Shown here: positions 1 to 7,232 of the stretch, piece by piece
Position numbering within the stretch: position 1 is the first letter of the stretch
How the letters are laid out: the number at the start of each line of letters is the position of its first letter
NCBI GenBank assembly: GCA_045615545.1
Contig: JAZLFA010000021.1
Coordinates: 1-51,938 of the forward strand
Reading direction: 5' to 3'
Source: SIG220 sp045615545
Lineage (GTDB): Bacteria > Bacillota_I > Bacilli_A > RFN20 > CAG-826
DNA: 51,938 nt
The notes under the pieces: model-generated
What the model saw: only the letters and a program-made list of their open reading frames with translations
The model's database searches: none
What the model was told of the DNA's origin: nothing
Position numbers and translations under genes: made by a program

Positions 1-156
1 ATTGATGATTCTAAACGTGCAAGTAAAGGCGGAGGATCTGTCCCATGGATTTCCACTCACGCTTCTGTTTTTGATATAGAAAATAAGACTATGCATCTAG
101 TAACACAGGAAAAAGAAATTAATGGTGCATATGATTTTAAGAAATATGTTCTCTAA
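1..156 (+). CDS. 3' end of a linear-amide C-N hydrolase-like protein (partial)
   Basis: Only the last 51 codons are present; the reading frame is open from base 1 to a TAA ending at 156. The tail contains a segment reading THASVFDIENKTMHLVTQE. Its pattern (small/aromatic residues, S-V-x-D, then a short strand N-K-T-x-x-x) resembles the C-terminal strand of choloylglycine-hydrolase / acyl-CoA:6-APA acyltransferase-type Ntn hydrolases. The catalytic N-terminal cysteine would lie outside the window, so function cannot be checked here. A strong terminator follows at 277-311. The family call is inference from one short motif. Confidence 0.4.
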   Translation: MDDSKRASKGGGSVPWISTHASVFDIENKTMHLVTQEKEINGAYDFKKYVL

Positions 157-276
157 ATAATTTTGTGTCTTTAATATTTGAACTAGATTACATAACTAAC
201 AATTTTGGAGATTTGAATAATTGGATAACAAACAAAATTGAATCCTCAATAAACTTACTAAAAAATTCATAAAATC

Positions 277-311
277 GACCTAGTGGCCAAAAAGCTGCTA
301 GGTCTTTTTTT
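277..311 (+). terminator. Rho-independent terminator
   Basis: An 11-bp stem (GACCTAG pairing with CTAGGTC, continued by two G-T pairs and two G-C pairs) closes a CAAAAA loop and is followed by seven T. It ends the transcript of the partial gene at the left edge. Confidence 0.9.
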
Positions 312-365
312 ATATTTTAATAGTATCAAAAACTTTATGTCACGTTTATAGGGCGACGTACGACT

Positions 366-540
366 TTCGAACTATAAAATGATAATTATAAAAATGAAAA
401 ACACATTAATCCGATTAATTTTTTTGTTGTAAATCGTTAAAAATAGTATATATTACTATTAATACAAGTGAACACTATGCATTGGTATCATACCTAATCG
501 AGAAAATTGTGCATTGGTATTATACTTAAAAGACATTTCT
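366..540 (+). repeat. Dispersed repeat element, type A, copy 1
   Basis: The element starts with a conserved block (TTTCGAACTATAAAATGATA, near 366) and has an AT-rich middle. It then carries two 17-bp units, TATGCATTGGTATCATA at 476-492 and a near copy at 508-524, exactly 32 bp apart. It ends in AAAGACATT. A second copy lies at 7049-7184 with the same block, unit, 32-bp period and end. The end motif and the inter-unit spacer are also shared with the type B arrays at 29161 and 32083, whose unit core is different. Confidence 0.8.
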
Positions 541-549
541 TAAAAAACG

Positions 550-577
550 GCATTTTGTACCCCAAAGTGCTTTTTTT
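550..577 (+). terminator. Terminator-like hairpin after repeat array
   Basis: GCATTTTG pairs with CAAAGTGC (one G-T pair) and is followed by seven T. It sits directly after the type A array, as another terminator follows the type B array at 29249. Confidence 0.65.
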
Positions 578-730
578 ATGCAAAAAATGGCGTTTTTTAT
601 AAAAATGAAAGACCAATTTTAATACAAAAAGCAGACTCAGAAATTGATTTCCTTCCTATTATTAAACAAGTTCTTATTGCGAAAAAAGTTCCAAAAATAT
701 GCAAAATAACGGAAAAAACACGGTTTTTAG

Positions 731-768
731 TGATACAAGTTGAAACGCAATGATACAAGTTGAAACGC
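731..768 (+). repeat. Two perfect 18-bp direct repeats upstream of the XRE gene
   Basis: TGATACAAGTTGAAACGC occurs at 731-748 and again at 751-768 (20-bp period). The position just before the regulator at 822 suggests operator sites for autoregulation; this is inference. The TGATAC start also occurs in the reverse complement of the type A array unit. Confidence 0.7.
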
Positions 769-821
769 GAATAAAATATACTGCTTGCAATTTATAAAAA
801 CCTTCTTAATTAATAATAACG

Positions 822-1334
822 ATGAAAAGATTTGTATTCGCAAAAAGTAGAAGAGGATTTGAGCATTGGCTTCATAGCATTTATGAAATGAAGGGGTATA
901 TAAGTTCTTATCATAGAACTGAATCAGTTGAATATAAGGAACACATCAAAAACGAATTTGAAGAAGCCAAGTATTCTTTAGAATTGTATCAACGTTTTAG
1001 ATCAAAACTTAATAAGGATGAACGCGAGTATATAGATAATATAATTCATCATCATGTTAATCCTATTATTCCGAAAGTCGACTCTCATCATATATTTGAT
1101 GTGTGGATTGAAATTGTAATGAATCGCGAATTCAATACTATTAAAGAAATTTCAAATGAAACAATTGGCTCTGCCATTAAGAAGGCTAGAGAACATAGAT
1201 GCATGACTAGAGTAGAAGTTGCTGAATTAATTAATGTTGCTCCAGAAACACTCAAAGCATACGAAAATGGTGAAAGAAGTGTTCCGTTTCCAATCTTTTA
1301 TAAATTATCGCAATTTCTTAATATTAAAATTTAA
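822..1334 (+). CDS. XRE-family regulator with a novel N-terminal domain
   Basis: The 170-aa protein has two parts. The C-terminal ~55 residues form a Cro/C1-type helix-turn-helix: I-x-x-A-I-K-K-A-R near residue 116, then TRVEVAELINVAPETLKAYE with the usual L-x-x-Y-E-N-G-x-R-x-P tail. Residues 1-110 match no family I recognise. They begin with FAKSRRGFEHWL, which matches FARTRMGFSRYL in the 213-aa protein at 29509, so the two are members of one family. There is no Shine-Dalgarno before the ATG. The gene lies 83 bp upstream of a HaeIII-like restriction-modification pair, where a controller role would be natural, but it is not a typical short C protein. DNA binding is well supported; the role is inferred. 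Confidence 0.75.
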   Translation: MKRFVFAKSRRGFEHWLHSIYEMKGYISSYHRTESVEYKEHIKNEFEEAKYSLELYQRFRSKLNKDEREYIDNIIHHHVNPIIPKVDSHHIFDVWIEIVMNREFNTIKEISNETIGSAIKKAREHRCMTRVEVAELINVAPETLKAYENGERSVPFPIFYKLSQFLNIKI

Positions 1335-1417
1335 AAATTACGATATTACGAATAAAATAATTCGTATTAAATTGAAAAAAAGTAAATCGCGTGATATGAT
1401 TTTAGCAAGGTTTTTAT

Positions 1418-2416
1418 ATGAAAATTATTAGTTTATTTAGTGGCTGTGGCGGATTGGATTTAGGCTTTGAAAAGGCTGGATTTGATATTCCTGTCGCAAA
1501 TGAATTCGATAAAAAAATTTGGGAAACTTTTAAAATAAATCACCCAAAAACAAAATTAATTGAAGGCGATATTAGAAATATATCGGAAGATGATTTTCCT
1601 AATGATGTCGATGGCATAATTGGTGGTCCTCCTTGTCAATCTTGGTCCGAAGCCGGAAGTTTAAGAGGCATTGAAGATGATAGAGGAAAATTGTTTTATG
1701 AATACATTAGAATTCTTAAAAAAGTTCAACCTAAATTTTTTCTTGCTGAAAATGTTAGTGGCATGTTAGCTGATAGACATTCTGACGCAGTAAAAAATAT
1801 CTTAAAGATGTTTGATGAATGCGGATATGATGTTAGCTTAACTTTAGTTAACGCTGCTAATTATGGCGTAGCCCAATTAAGAGAAAGAGTTTTCTATATC
1901 GGTTTCAGAAAAGATTTGAAAATTAATTTTGAATTTCCTAAAGGATCAACTGAAGACGATTCTAAAAAGATTACTTTGAAGGATATTATTTGGGATTTGC
2001 AAAATACAGTTGTTCCTGCTGCTCCTAAGAATTACCACAATCCAAATGCTATCAACAACAATGAATATTTTATTGGTGATTACTCGACAATTTTTATGAG
2101 TAGAAATAGAGTAAAATCATGGGATGAACAAGCATTTACTGTTCAAGCAAGTGGAAGGCAATGTCAACTTCATCCATCTGCACCAAAAATGGTAAAAGTT
2201 GGTTTGAATAAAATGAAATTTGTTGAAGGTTCTGAAAAATTGTATAGAAGAATGACCGTTAGAGAAGTTGCAAGAATCCAAGGATTTCCTGATGATTTTA
2301 AATTTATTTACGACAACATCGATATGGGCTATAAGATGATAGGAAATGCGGTTCCTGTAAATTTGGCATATGAAATTGCTTTAGCAATTAAGAAAACTTT
2401 GAAAGGTATTAAATAA
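1418..2416 (+). CDS. DNA (cytosine-5) methyltransferase, M.HaeIII-like (GGCC)
   Basis: The 332-aa protein has all the conserved C5-methyltransferase motifs in order: motif I SLFSGCGGLDLGF near residue 5, catalytic PPCQ with Cys73, motif VI ENV near 113, motif VIII Q-L-R-E-R near 155, then a target-recognition region, motif IX (RRMTVREVARIQGFP) and motif X (GNAVPVNLAYEIA). Both the frame and the recognition region (STIFMSRNRV, then FTVQASGRQCQLHP) closely match my recollection of M.HaeIII, so the target is very probably GGCC. The stop codon overlaps the start of the next gene by one base (TAATG), which couples it to the endonuclease. It protects the host DNA from that enzyme. Confidence 0.93.
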   Translation: MKIISLFSGCGGLDLGFEKAGFDIPVANEFDKKIWETFKINHPKTKLIEGDIRNISEDDFPNDVDGIIGGPPCQSWSEAGSLRGIEDDRGKLFYEYIRILKKVQPKFFLAENVSGMLADRHSDAVKNILKMFDECGYDVSLTLVNAANYGVAQLRERVFYIGFRKDLKINFEFPKGSTEDDSKKITLKDIIWDLQNTVVPAAPKNYHNPNAINNNEYFIGDYSTIFMSRNRVKSWDEQAFTVQASGRQCQLHPSAPKMVKVGLNKMKFVEGSEKLYRRMTVREVARIQGFPDDFKFIYDNIDMGYKMIGNAVPVNLAYEIALAIKKTLKGIK

Positions 2417-3372
2417 TGAGCACGCAAAGTAATGACCAAGGAAGAGCATTTGAATATGCATGTATAACTATTCTTAGTGATGCGGTAAATAAACAACGCA
2501 TGGCAAAAATCGAGAAAAACTCTAGCTTTTTTGCTGCTAAAAATGCTTGGGAATCAATTGAAACAAATTTACAAAACAAATTAATAAAAAGTGCTGAAGC
2601 CGTTACTAGTGTAATTTTTGATTTAGAGCCATTGATTATTGAAGATGATTGTGAACCATTGATTTTAAAATTACAAAAAGACAGTAGTGGGGAAGCAGGC
2701 GATGTTAGAGACATTATTATTTCGAGAAATAATATTTCTTGGGAAATTGGTCTTAGTTTAAAACACAATCATTTTGCTGTAAAGCATAGTCGTTTAGCTA
2801 AAAAATTAGATTTTGGTGATAAGTGGTTCGATCATCCGTGCTCTCCAACATATTGGGACATGATTTATGAAATTTTTGAATATTTAGAAGTTGAAAAAAG
2901 CAAACATACAGCATGGCATGATTTGCCTGATAAAGAAGAAGGTGTCTATGTTCCACTTTTAAAAGCATTTATGGAAGAAATAAAAAGAAGTGCTAGAGAA
3001 AATCCTGATGTTCCAAAAAAGATGGTTGAATACTTACTTGGAGAATATGATTTTTATAAAGTTATCAGTGTTGACGTCAAAAGGTTTACCCAAGTTGAGT
3101 CTTTTAATGTTCACGGCACATTAAACAAACCAAGTAAAGAACACAAACCTGTAAGAATTATTCCGGTTGTTTCTTTGCCTACTAGAATTGTTGCATTTGA
3201 TTTTAAGCCAAACAGCAATAACACACTTGAGTTATATATGGATGGCGGATGGCAATTCTCATTTAGAATTCACAATGCCTCCACAATAGTTGAGCCTTCT
3301 TTGAAATTCGATATTCAAATTATTGGAATGCCAACAACAATTTTGACAATTAATTGTCTTTGGAAAGATTAA
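2416..3372 (+). CDS. Type II restriction endonuclease, HaeIII-like
   Basis: The 318-aa protein begins with SNDQGRAFEYAC, a hallmark I associate with the HaeIII endonuclease family. It has a central segment with D96/D99, then W-E-I-G-L-S-L-K-H-N-H (E110, K116), which fits a PD-(D/E)xK-type active site, followed by FAVKHSRL. It is translationally coupled to the M.HaeIII-like methyltransferase (TAATG overlap), and the pair forms a complete two-gene system cutting and protecting GGCC. GGCC sites occur in the window (for example near 284 and 13065), so protection is needed. Catalytic residue assignment is inference; the family call is strong from context and sequence together. Confidence 0.85.
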   Translation: MSTQSNDQGRAFEYACITILSDAVNKQRMAKIEKNSSFFAAKNAWESIETNLQNKLIKSAEAVTSVIFDLEPLIIEDDCEPLILKLQKDSSGEAGDVRDIIISRNNISWEIGLSLKHNHFAVKHSRLAKKLDFGDKWFDHPCSPTYWDMIYEIFEYLEVEKSKHTAWHDLPDKEEGVYVPLLKAFMEEIKRSARENPDVPKKMVEYLLGEYDFYKVISVDVKRFTQVESFNVHGTLNKPSKEHKPVRIIPVVSLPTRIVAFDFKPNSNNTLELYMDGGWQFSFRIHNASTIVEPSLKFDIQIIGMPTTILTINCLWKD

Positions 3373-3614
3373 AATACACAACTCATATACAATTAAAAAT
3401 TATAGAGAGCTCAAATCAGTTCAAAACAGTTCTACTTAATTTTAAAAAAGTTTGATTAAATCTATGTTTTATAAAGAAAACGTTCTGAATTATACTATTG
3501 AAAAGTGATTGAACCGAATTGAACCGAATTGAACTTTTGTACCATCATTGGTTTACAAACCCATCATGTTTGACACCAAGTTAATAACTTGATTGATACA
3601 TTGCTAAGCGCCAG

Positions 3615-3650
3615 AAAACCGGAGATACCAAGCAGGTTATCCGGTTTTAA
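3615..3650 (+). terminator. Terminator-like hairpin
   Basis: AAAACCGGA at 3615-3623 pairs with TCCGGTTTT at 3640-3648, with a further ACC/GGT pairing inside. The T-tract is short (TTTT then AATAT). It probably ends the restriction-modification transcript. Confidence 0.65.
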
Positions 3651-3673
3651 TATATTCATATTTTAATAAATGA

Positions 3674-3690
3674 TATAATCAAAATGAGGT
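3674..3690 (+). promoter_or_regulatory. Extended -10 box and ribosome binding site of the lipoprotein gene
   Basis: TGA-TATAAT ends at 3679, an extended -10 of the TGn type; the -35 is weak. GAGGT at 3686-3690 lies 8 nt before the ATG at 3699 and fixes that start. Confidence 0.65.
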
Positions 3691-3698
3691 AATTAACT

Positions 3699-5828
3699 AT
3701 GCACAAAAAACTAATTTTGACATTTATTGTCGTATTCACTTTAGGTTTAAGTGGATGTAGTGAACAAAAAAATCATGAACACACCTTTGGTGACACGTGG
3801 GAAACAAATGAAACTGATCACTGGCATAAAGCTACATGTGAACACACAGAATTAACAAAAGATCTTAGTCATCATACCGATGAGAATAAAGATGGTAAAT
3901 GTGATGTTTGTGGTGATGATTATCATGAACACGAACATACATTTAAAGAATCATGGTCGTATGATGCGAATCATCACTGGCATGAAGCTACTTGTGAACA
4001 CAAAGATTTAACAAAAGATTATGGTGATCATATTGATGAAGACGGAGATCACTTCTGTGATGTTTGTAACTTCCGTCATCCAAACGCTTTAACAATCACG
4101 AAACAACCAGGAATAGTTTATGCAAATTACCCAGAATCAGCATCAATGTCAATTGAAGTTAATGACCCTTCAAAAATCTACTATTGTCAATGGCAATACC
4201 AAGTCGGAACAGACTATGAAGGAAGACCAAGATATAAAGACGTTGAAGGTAGTGCAGGTTACAACACTTTAACTTTAGAAATTCCATCTATTAGACAAAG
4301 AGCAGGAGATCAATTAATTTTTAGATGTGAACTTGGAGATGATACTGGTGCAGTTTTATTTTCAGAACCAGGTAGATTTGTAGTAAGTAACAAAACTGAA
4401 GAAATAGATTGTGCTTATTTTGGAGAATACGCTATTAAAGCAGGAGAAACTCTTGATTTATTAGACACTCCATATGGAGAAGGAACAATTTCATTAAATG
4501 AAGAAGGAAATGTTTACACATTTACAAATGTAGATGCTTCATATAAATACTCAATGGTTAGCCATGGTATTTTCGATAATTTCTTTGTGATTGATTCAGA
4601 CACAAATACGCACGAAGAAATTACAATCAATCTTGTTGGAGAAAATGTACTTTCTGATCCATACTGGGATGCCGCATATAATGCTGGAGAAGATGTTATG
4701 TTTATGTTCTTTGGTTCAAAAGCAGTACAAGCCAAAATTATAATTAACGGCTCAGGAAATCTAACACTTAAAGGTGGATCACGCTTAATAGCTTGTTATA
4801 GTGAACTTGAAATTGATGCTAACATTGACTTAGAAGGTTTCCATTATCGTTTATCAAACGGAATTAGCTGTGATGACGACATTGTGATTAAATCAGGTTC
4901 CCACATTACCGGTTCAGTTGGCGGCTATGGTATTTCAGTATCAGGCTATGGAAACTTAGAAATTGAAGATGATGCAGTAGTGGATTTAGATATTTTTGCA
5001 GGCAAAGTTATGTCTGGTCCTACTAATATTTATGGTATTTCAGCGGCAAGTAATTTAATTATTGGTAAATCTAATATTGATTTAGATATTTTTATTGACA
5101 CTAAAGTTTACTCTTTAGATGGAGATGGAGTTTCAATTACTGGACTCATTTCTCATAATGCAGTAATCGAATTAAATGGAAGTGAAGCTTGCATTGATAT
5201 AAAAACATCTGCAGAACCATTAAAGGATTACTTCTATGTTAGCATGGTTAGAGGCATAGAAGCTCCTGCGGTTGGTGCAAGTGGTGCATCGGTAGACATT
5301 AATATTGATGCTAGAGATGCCAATACAGTCTATGGCATCCGTTCTCAAGCTACTCAAATAATAAACGGAAGCGAAGTAAATATCGTCTCAATTGGTGGTG
5401 TTGAAGCTATTGGCATTGTTTCGAAGGCAAACGAAGATAAAGATGGCGTTAAGATTCATAACAGCAATGTCTCAGTCAACATGAAATACGCACCCGATAT
5501 TGCTGAAAAAGCAAAGATTTGTTTGTTTGGCATTGCAACAATGTTATACGATATTTTATTAAATGAAAGTTCAACAATTACACTTGATTGTAATGGGGAA
5601 GGTGCTGCATTTGCTGTAGTGACAATTACATCATCAAAAACTAAAGTTGAACCAACTTCAGATTATGAACCAATTGCATTAGTTGAAGATAGCTTTGTAG
5701 CTCAAGAAGCTCATAGCATTAACGTTAATTCTTACAAAGTTTCAAGTTATGTTGTTTACGAAACATTTGTTGATGTAAGTTCTCTTGCACCATTAACGAA
5801 AGTTACATTAGTAAGTTCAATTAAATAA
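3699..5828 (+). CDS. Large surface lipoprotein with His/Cys-rich repeats
   Basis: The 709-aa protein starts with a lipoprotein signal peptide whose lipobox is L-S-G-C (Cys20). Residues ~25-125 hold two copies of a ~50-residue unit with the pattern HTF..W....HWH.ATCEH........H.D...D..CDVC, rich in His, Cys and Asp and suited to metal binding. Residues ~135-230 look like an Ig/beta-sandwich module. The rest is a long Gly/Asn/Ile-rich region with short repeated strands (INGSGNLTLKGGS, later E-L-N-G-S and I-I-N-G-S), suggestive of a right-handed beta-helix. It would be anchored outside the membrane by the lipid. Such paired HTF/CEH/CDVC units are common in gut Firmicutes surface proteins; the exact ligand is unknown. 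Confidence 0.75.
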   Translation: MHKKLILTFIVVFTLGLSGCSEQKNHEHTFGDTWETNETDHWHKATCEHTELTKDLSHHTDENKDGKCDVCGDDYHEHEHTFKESWSYDANHHWHEATCEHKDLTKDYGDHIDEDGDHFCDVCNFRHPNALTITKQPGIVYANYPESASMSIEVNDPSKIYYCQWQYQVGTDYEGRPRYKDVEGSAGYNTLTLEIPSIRQRAGDQLIFRCELGDDTGAVLFSEPGRFVVSNKTEEIDCAYFGEYAIKAGETLDLLDTPYGEGTISLNEEGNVYTFTNVDASYKYSMVSHGIFDNFFVIDSDTNTHEEITINLVGENVLSDPYWDAAYNAGEDVMFMFFGSKAVQAKIIINGSGNLTLKGGSRLIACYSELEIDANIDLEGFHYRLSNGISCDDDIVIKSGSHITGSVGGYGISVSGYGNLEIEDDAVVDLDIFAGKVMSGPTNIYGISAASNLIIGKSNIDLDIFIDTKVYSLDGDGVSITGLISHNAVIELNGSEACIDIKTSAEPLKDYFYVSMVRGIEAPAVGASGASVDINIDARDANTVYGIRSQATQIINGSEVNIVSIGGVEAIGIVSKANEDKDGVKIHNSNVSVNMKYAPDIAEKAKICLFGIATMLYDILLNESSTITLDCNGEGAAFAVVTITSSKTKVEPTSDYEPIALVEDSFVAQEAHSINVNSYKVSSYVVYETFVDVSSLAPLTKVTLVSSIK

Positions 5829-5881
5829 AATGATTGAACCCCTTAATAAAACGGCCTTTTTTGCTATTTTAAAGCCAATAA

Positions 5882-6037
5882 ATGTTTACTTCGAGAAAAA
5901 GAAAAGATTCAATAGGTGACGAATATTACGATTGGTCTATGAAGTGCCTAAAAAGAGCTGCATGGAGACAACATCCAATTGCTAAAAGAATGTATAAGGA
6001 TATGAAAGAACATTCTTTTAAGTTTCCAGAAGCTTAA
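5882..6037 (+). CDS. Small basic protein (51 aa), unknown
   Basis: The open frame starts with an ATG immediately after an in-frame stop and ends in TAA. It encodes a hydrophilic peptide with many Lys/Arg and aromatic residues (SRKRKDSIGDEYYDWSMKC near the start, then AAWRQHPIAKRMYKDMKEH). The composition is unlike random AT-rich sequence. There is no Shine-Dalgarno, and the gene is an orphan between the lipoprotein and a repeat array. I do not recognise it. An alternative start is the ATG at 5942. It may be a real small gene or the remnant of a larger one. Confidence 0.4.
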   Translation: MFTSRKRKDSIGDEYYDWSMKCLKRAAWRQHPIAKRMYKDMKEHSFKFPEA

Positions 6038-6081
6038 TTCTTATATATAATAAAGAAGAAAAGAGTTCTAAAAGTCGAATG

Positions 6082-6135
6082 TTAACTCTGTTACAAATTG
6101 ACATTTAACTATTAACTCCGTTATAGCAACACATT
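6082..6135 (+). repeat. Degenerate type B repeat array
   Basis: TTAACTCTGTTAC at 6082 and TTAACTCCGTTATAGCAA at 6112 are 30 bp apart. They align with units 2 and 3 of the arrays at 29161 and 32083 (TTAACTTCGTTGCG, 30-bp spacing, shared CTA before the last unit and ACATT at the end). It appears to be an eroded copy. Confidence 0.6.
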
Positions 6136-6145
6136 CAAGAGAGAT

Positions 6146-6176
6146 AGAACCAATGCGTAGCAATTGGTTCTTTTTT
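6146..6176 (+). terminator. Rho-independent terminator
   Basis: GAACCAAT pairs with ATTGGTTC (8 bp) around a GCGTAGCA loop and is followed by six T. Confidence 0.88.
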
Positions 6177-6234
6177 AATATATTTAAATCATTAAAACTT
6201 ACAAATTTTATATGGAAAAATATTATTATCTATG

Positions 6235-6260
6235 TATAATAGAAAAGCCAAACAAGGAGA
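6235..6260 (+). promoter_or_regulatory. -10 box and Shine-Dalgarno of the PAP2 gene
   Basis: A consensus TATAAT lies at 6235-6240 and AAGGAGA at 6254-6260, 6 nt before the ATG at 6267. No good -35 is visible. Confidence 0.65.
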
Positions 6261-6266
6261 AAAAAT

Positions 6267-6980
6267 ATGAAAGAATTTGTTAATAAACATAAATTATGGT
6301 TTATTTTTGCGGGTTTTTTAGTATTTTTTCTAGTTTATACTTTGTTAGTTAAATTTGTAGACGTTAAGCCTACTGGTGTTTTTAACCCAAAAACAGGGGA
6401 AGAATCATATGTTGGCTTTGCCACAATGAATTTAGCATTCCGTGATTTGGTTGGTCAAAATTTTACTTTATACGATATTACTGATTGGGGAAGTATAATT
6501 ACTATTCCAATTGGTGCTATATTCCTAATAGTTGGTATTATTGAATTAGTTAAACGCAAAAGCCTATTAAAAGTAGACGCTAATATTTTAGCCCTTGGCT
6601 TATTTTATATTGCTGATTTAATTGTGTTTTTAATGTTTTATTTTATTGTTATTAACTATCGACCATGTTTAATTGAAAATAATGGTCAAATGTATTTAGA
6701 ACCTTCTTATCCATCATCTACGACATTACTTGGTATTACTTTATTAATTTCATGTATTGATCAAATTAATATTTATATTAAGAAAAACAATGGATTAAGA
6801 ATTTCTTTAATTACTATCTGTGTTATATTAACAGCGTTTTTTGTTATTGGAAGAGCTATTTCTGGTGTTCATTGGCTAAGCGATATTATTGGTGGTGCTA
6901 TTTTAGCCGCTACATTGATGGCATTATATATGGCGATGAAACATTCAATTGCAAAAGTAGCACATCAAGAAATTGAATAA
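6267..6980 (+). CDS. PAP2-superfamily membrane phosphatase
   Basis: The 237-aa protein has about six transmembrane helices. The PAP2 motifs are recognisable: N-Y-R-P for the K..RP motif near residue 131, P-S-S-T-T where the family has PSGH near 150, and GRAISGVHWLSDIIGG, the SRxxxxxHxxxD motif, near 193-208. The second motif lacks the usual histidine, so substrate or activity may differ from classical phosphatidate or undecaprenyl-pyrophosphate phosphatases. A clear AAGGAGA ribosome site fixes the start. It probably acts on lipid phosphates at the outer face of the membrane. It is monocistronic, ending before a type A repeat element. Confidence 0.82.
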   Translation: MKEFVNKHKLWFIFAGFLVFFLVYTLLVKFVDVKPTGVFNPKTGEESYVGFATMNLAFRDLVGQNFTLYDITDWGSIITIPIGAIFLIVGIIELVKRKSLLKVDANILALGLFYIADLIVFLMFYFIVINYRPCLIENNGQMYLEPSYPSSTTLLGITLLISCIDQINIYIKKNNGLRISLITICVILTAFFVIGRAISGVHWLSDIIGGAILAATLMALYMAMKHSIAKVAHQEIE

Positions 6981-7048
6981 TTTTTATCAAAATTCATTAA
7001 TTAAATAAGTAATAATATTACTTTTTTTATTTACAGATGACATACAAG

Positions 7049-7184
7049 TTTCGAACTATAAAATGATAATTTAGTGTAATTATGTAAAAAATAGTATTTT
7101 ATACTATAAAAGTAAGAAAAACTATGCATTGGTATCATACCTAATCGAAAAAACTATGCATTGGTATCATAGTTAAAAGACATT
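7049..7184 (+). repeat. Dispersed repeat element, type A, copy 2
   Basis: It opens with the same block as copy 1 (TTTCGAACTATAAAATGATA at 7049). It then has TATGCATTGGTATCATA at 7123-7139 and a perfect second copy at 7155-7171, again 32 bp apart, and ends in AAAGACATT. The spacer between the units, ACCTAATCGAAAAAAC, is almost that of copy 1. It lies between two convergent genes. Confidence 0.8.
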
Positions 7185-7232
7185 AGAAATGACACCAAAA
7201 ATTTTGCCCAAGTTAAGGTAATAGTGGGGTTT

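Larger units (their letters stand above)
157..821. other. 665-bp intergenic stretch rich in repeats and hairpins
   Basis: No convincing gene. In order it holds a coding-like but unsupported frame (about 165-272, GTG start only), a terminator (277-311), a dispersed repeat element (366-540), a second terminator-like hairpin (550-577), an A-run/T-run hairpin around 581-600, and two perfect 18-bp direct repeats (731-748, 751-768) in front of the regulator at 822. The order repeat array, terminator, small A/T hairpin, direct repeats, XRE-type gene recurs at 29161-29509. Confidence 0.6.
3373..3698. other. 326-bp intergenic region with related inverted motifs
   Basis: No gene is seen. CAGTTCAAAACAGTTC at 3417-3432 is a diverged inverted copy of GAACCGAATTGAACCG-type repeats at 3511-3534 (two full 10-bp units plus GAAC). 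A terminator-like hairpin (3615-3648) and the promoter of the next gene follow. The GTTC/GAAC motifs look like protein-binding sites, but for which protein is unknown. Confidence 0.55.

Noticed and set aside
165..272. Small frame with GTG start (35 codons)
   Set aside because: No ribosome site, and it ends within the approach to the terminator of the preceding gene; possibly a frame-shifted remnant, but not supportable.
541..753. Open frame of ~70 codons (protein-like, e.g. ADSEIDFLPIIKQVL)
   Set aside because: No start codon, it begins at a stop within the repeat region, spans a terminator hairpin and runs into the operator repeats; no homologue recognised.
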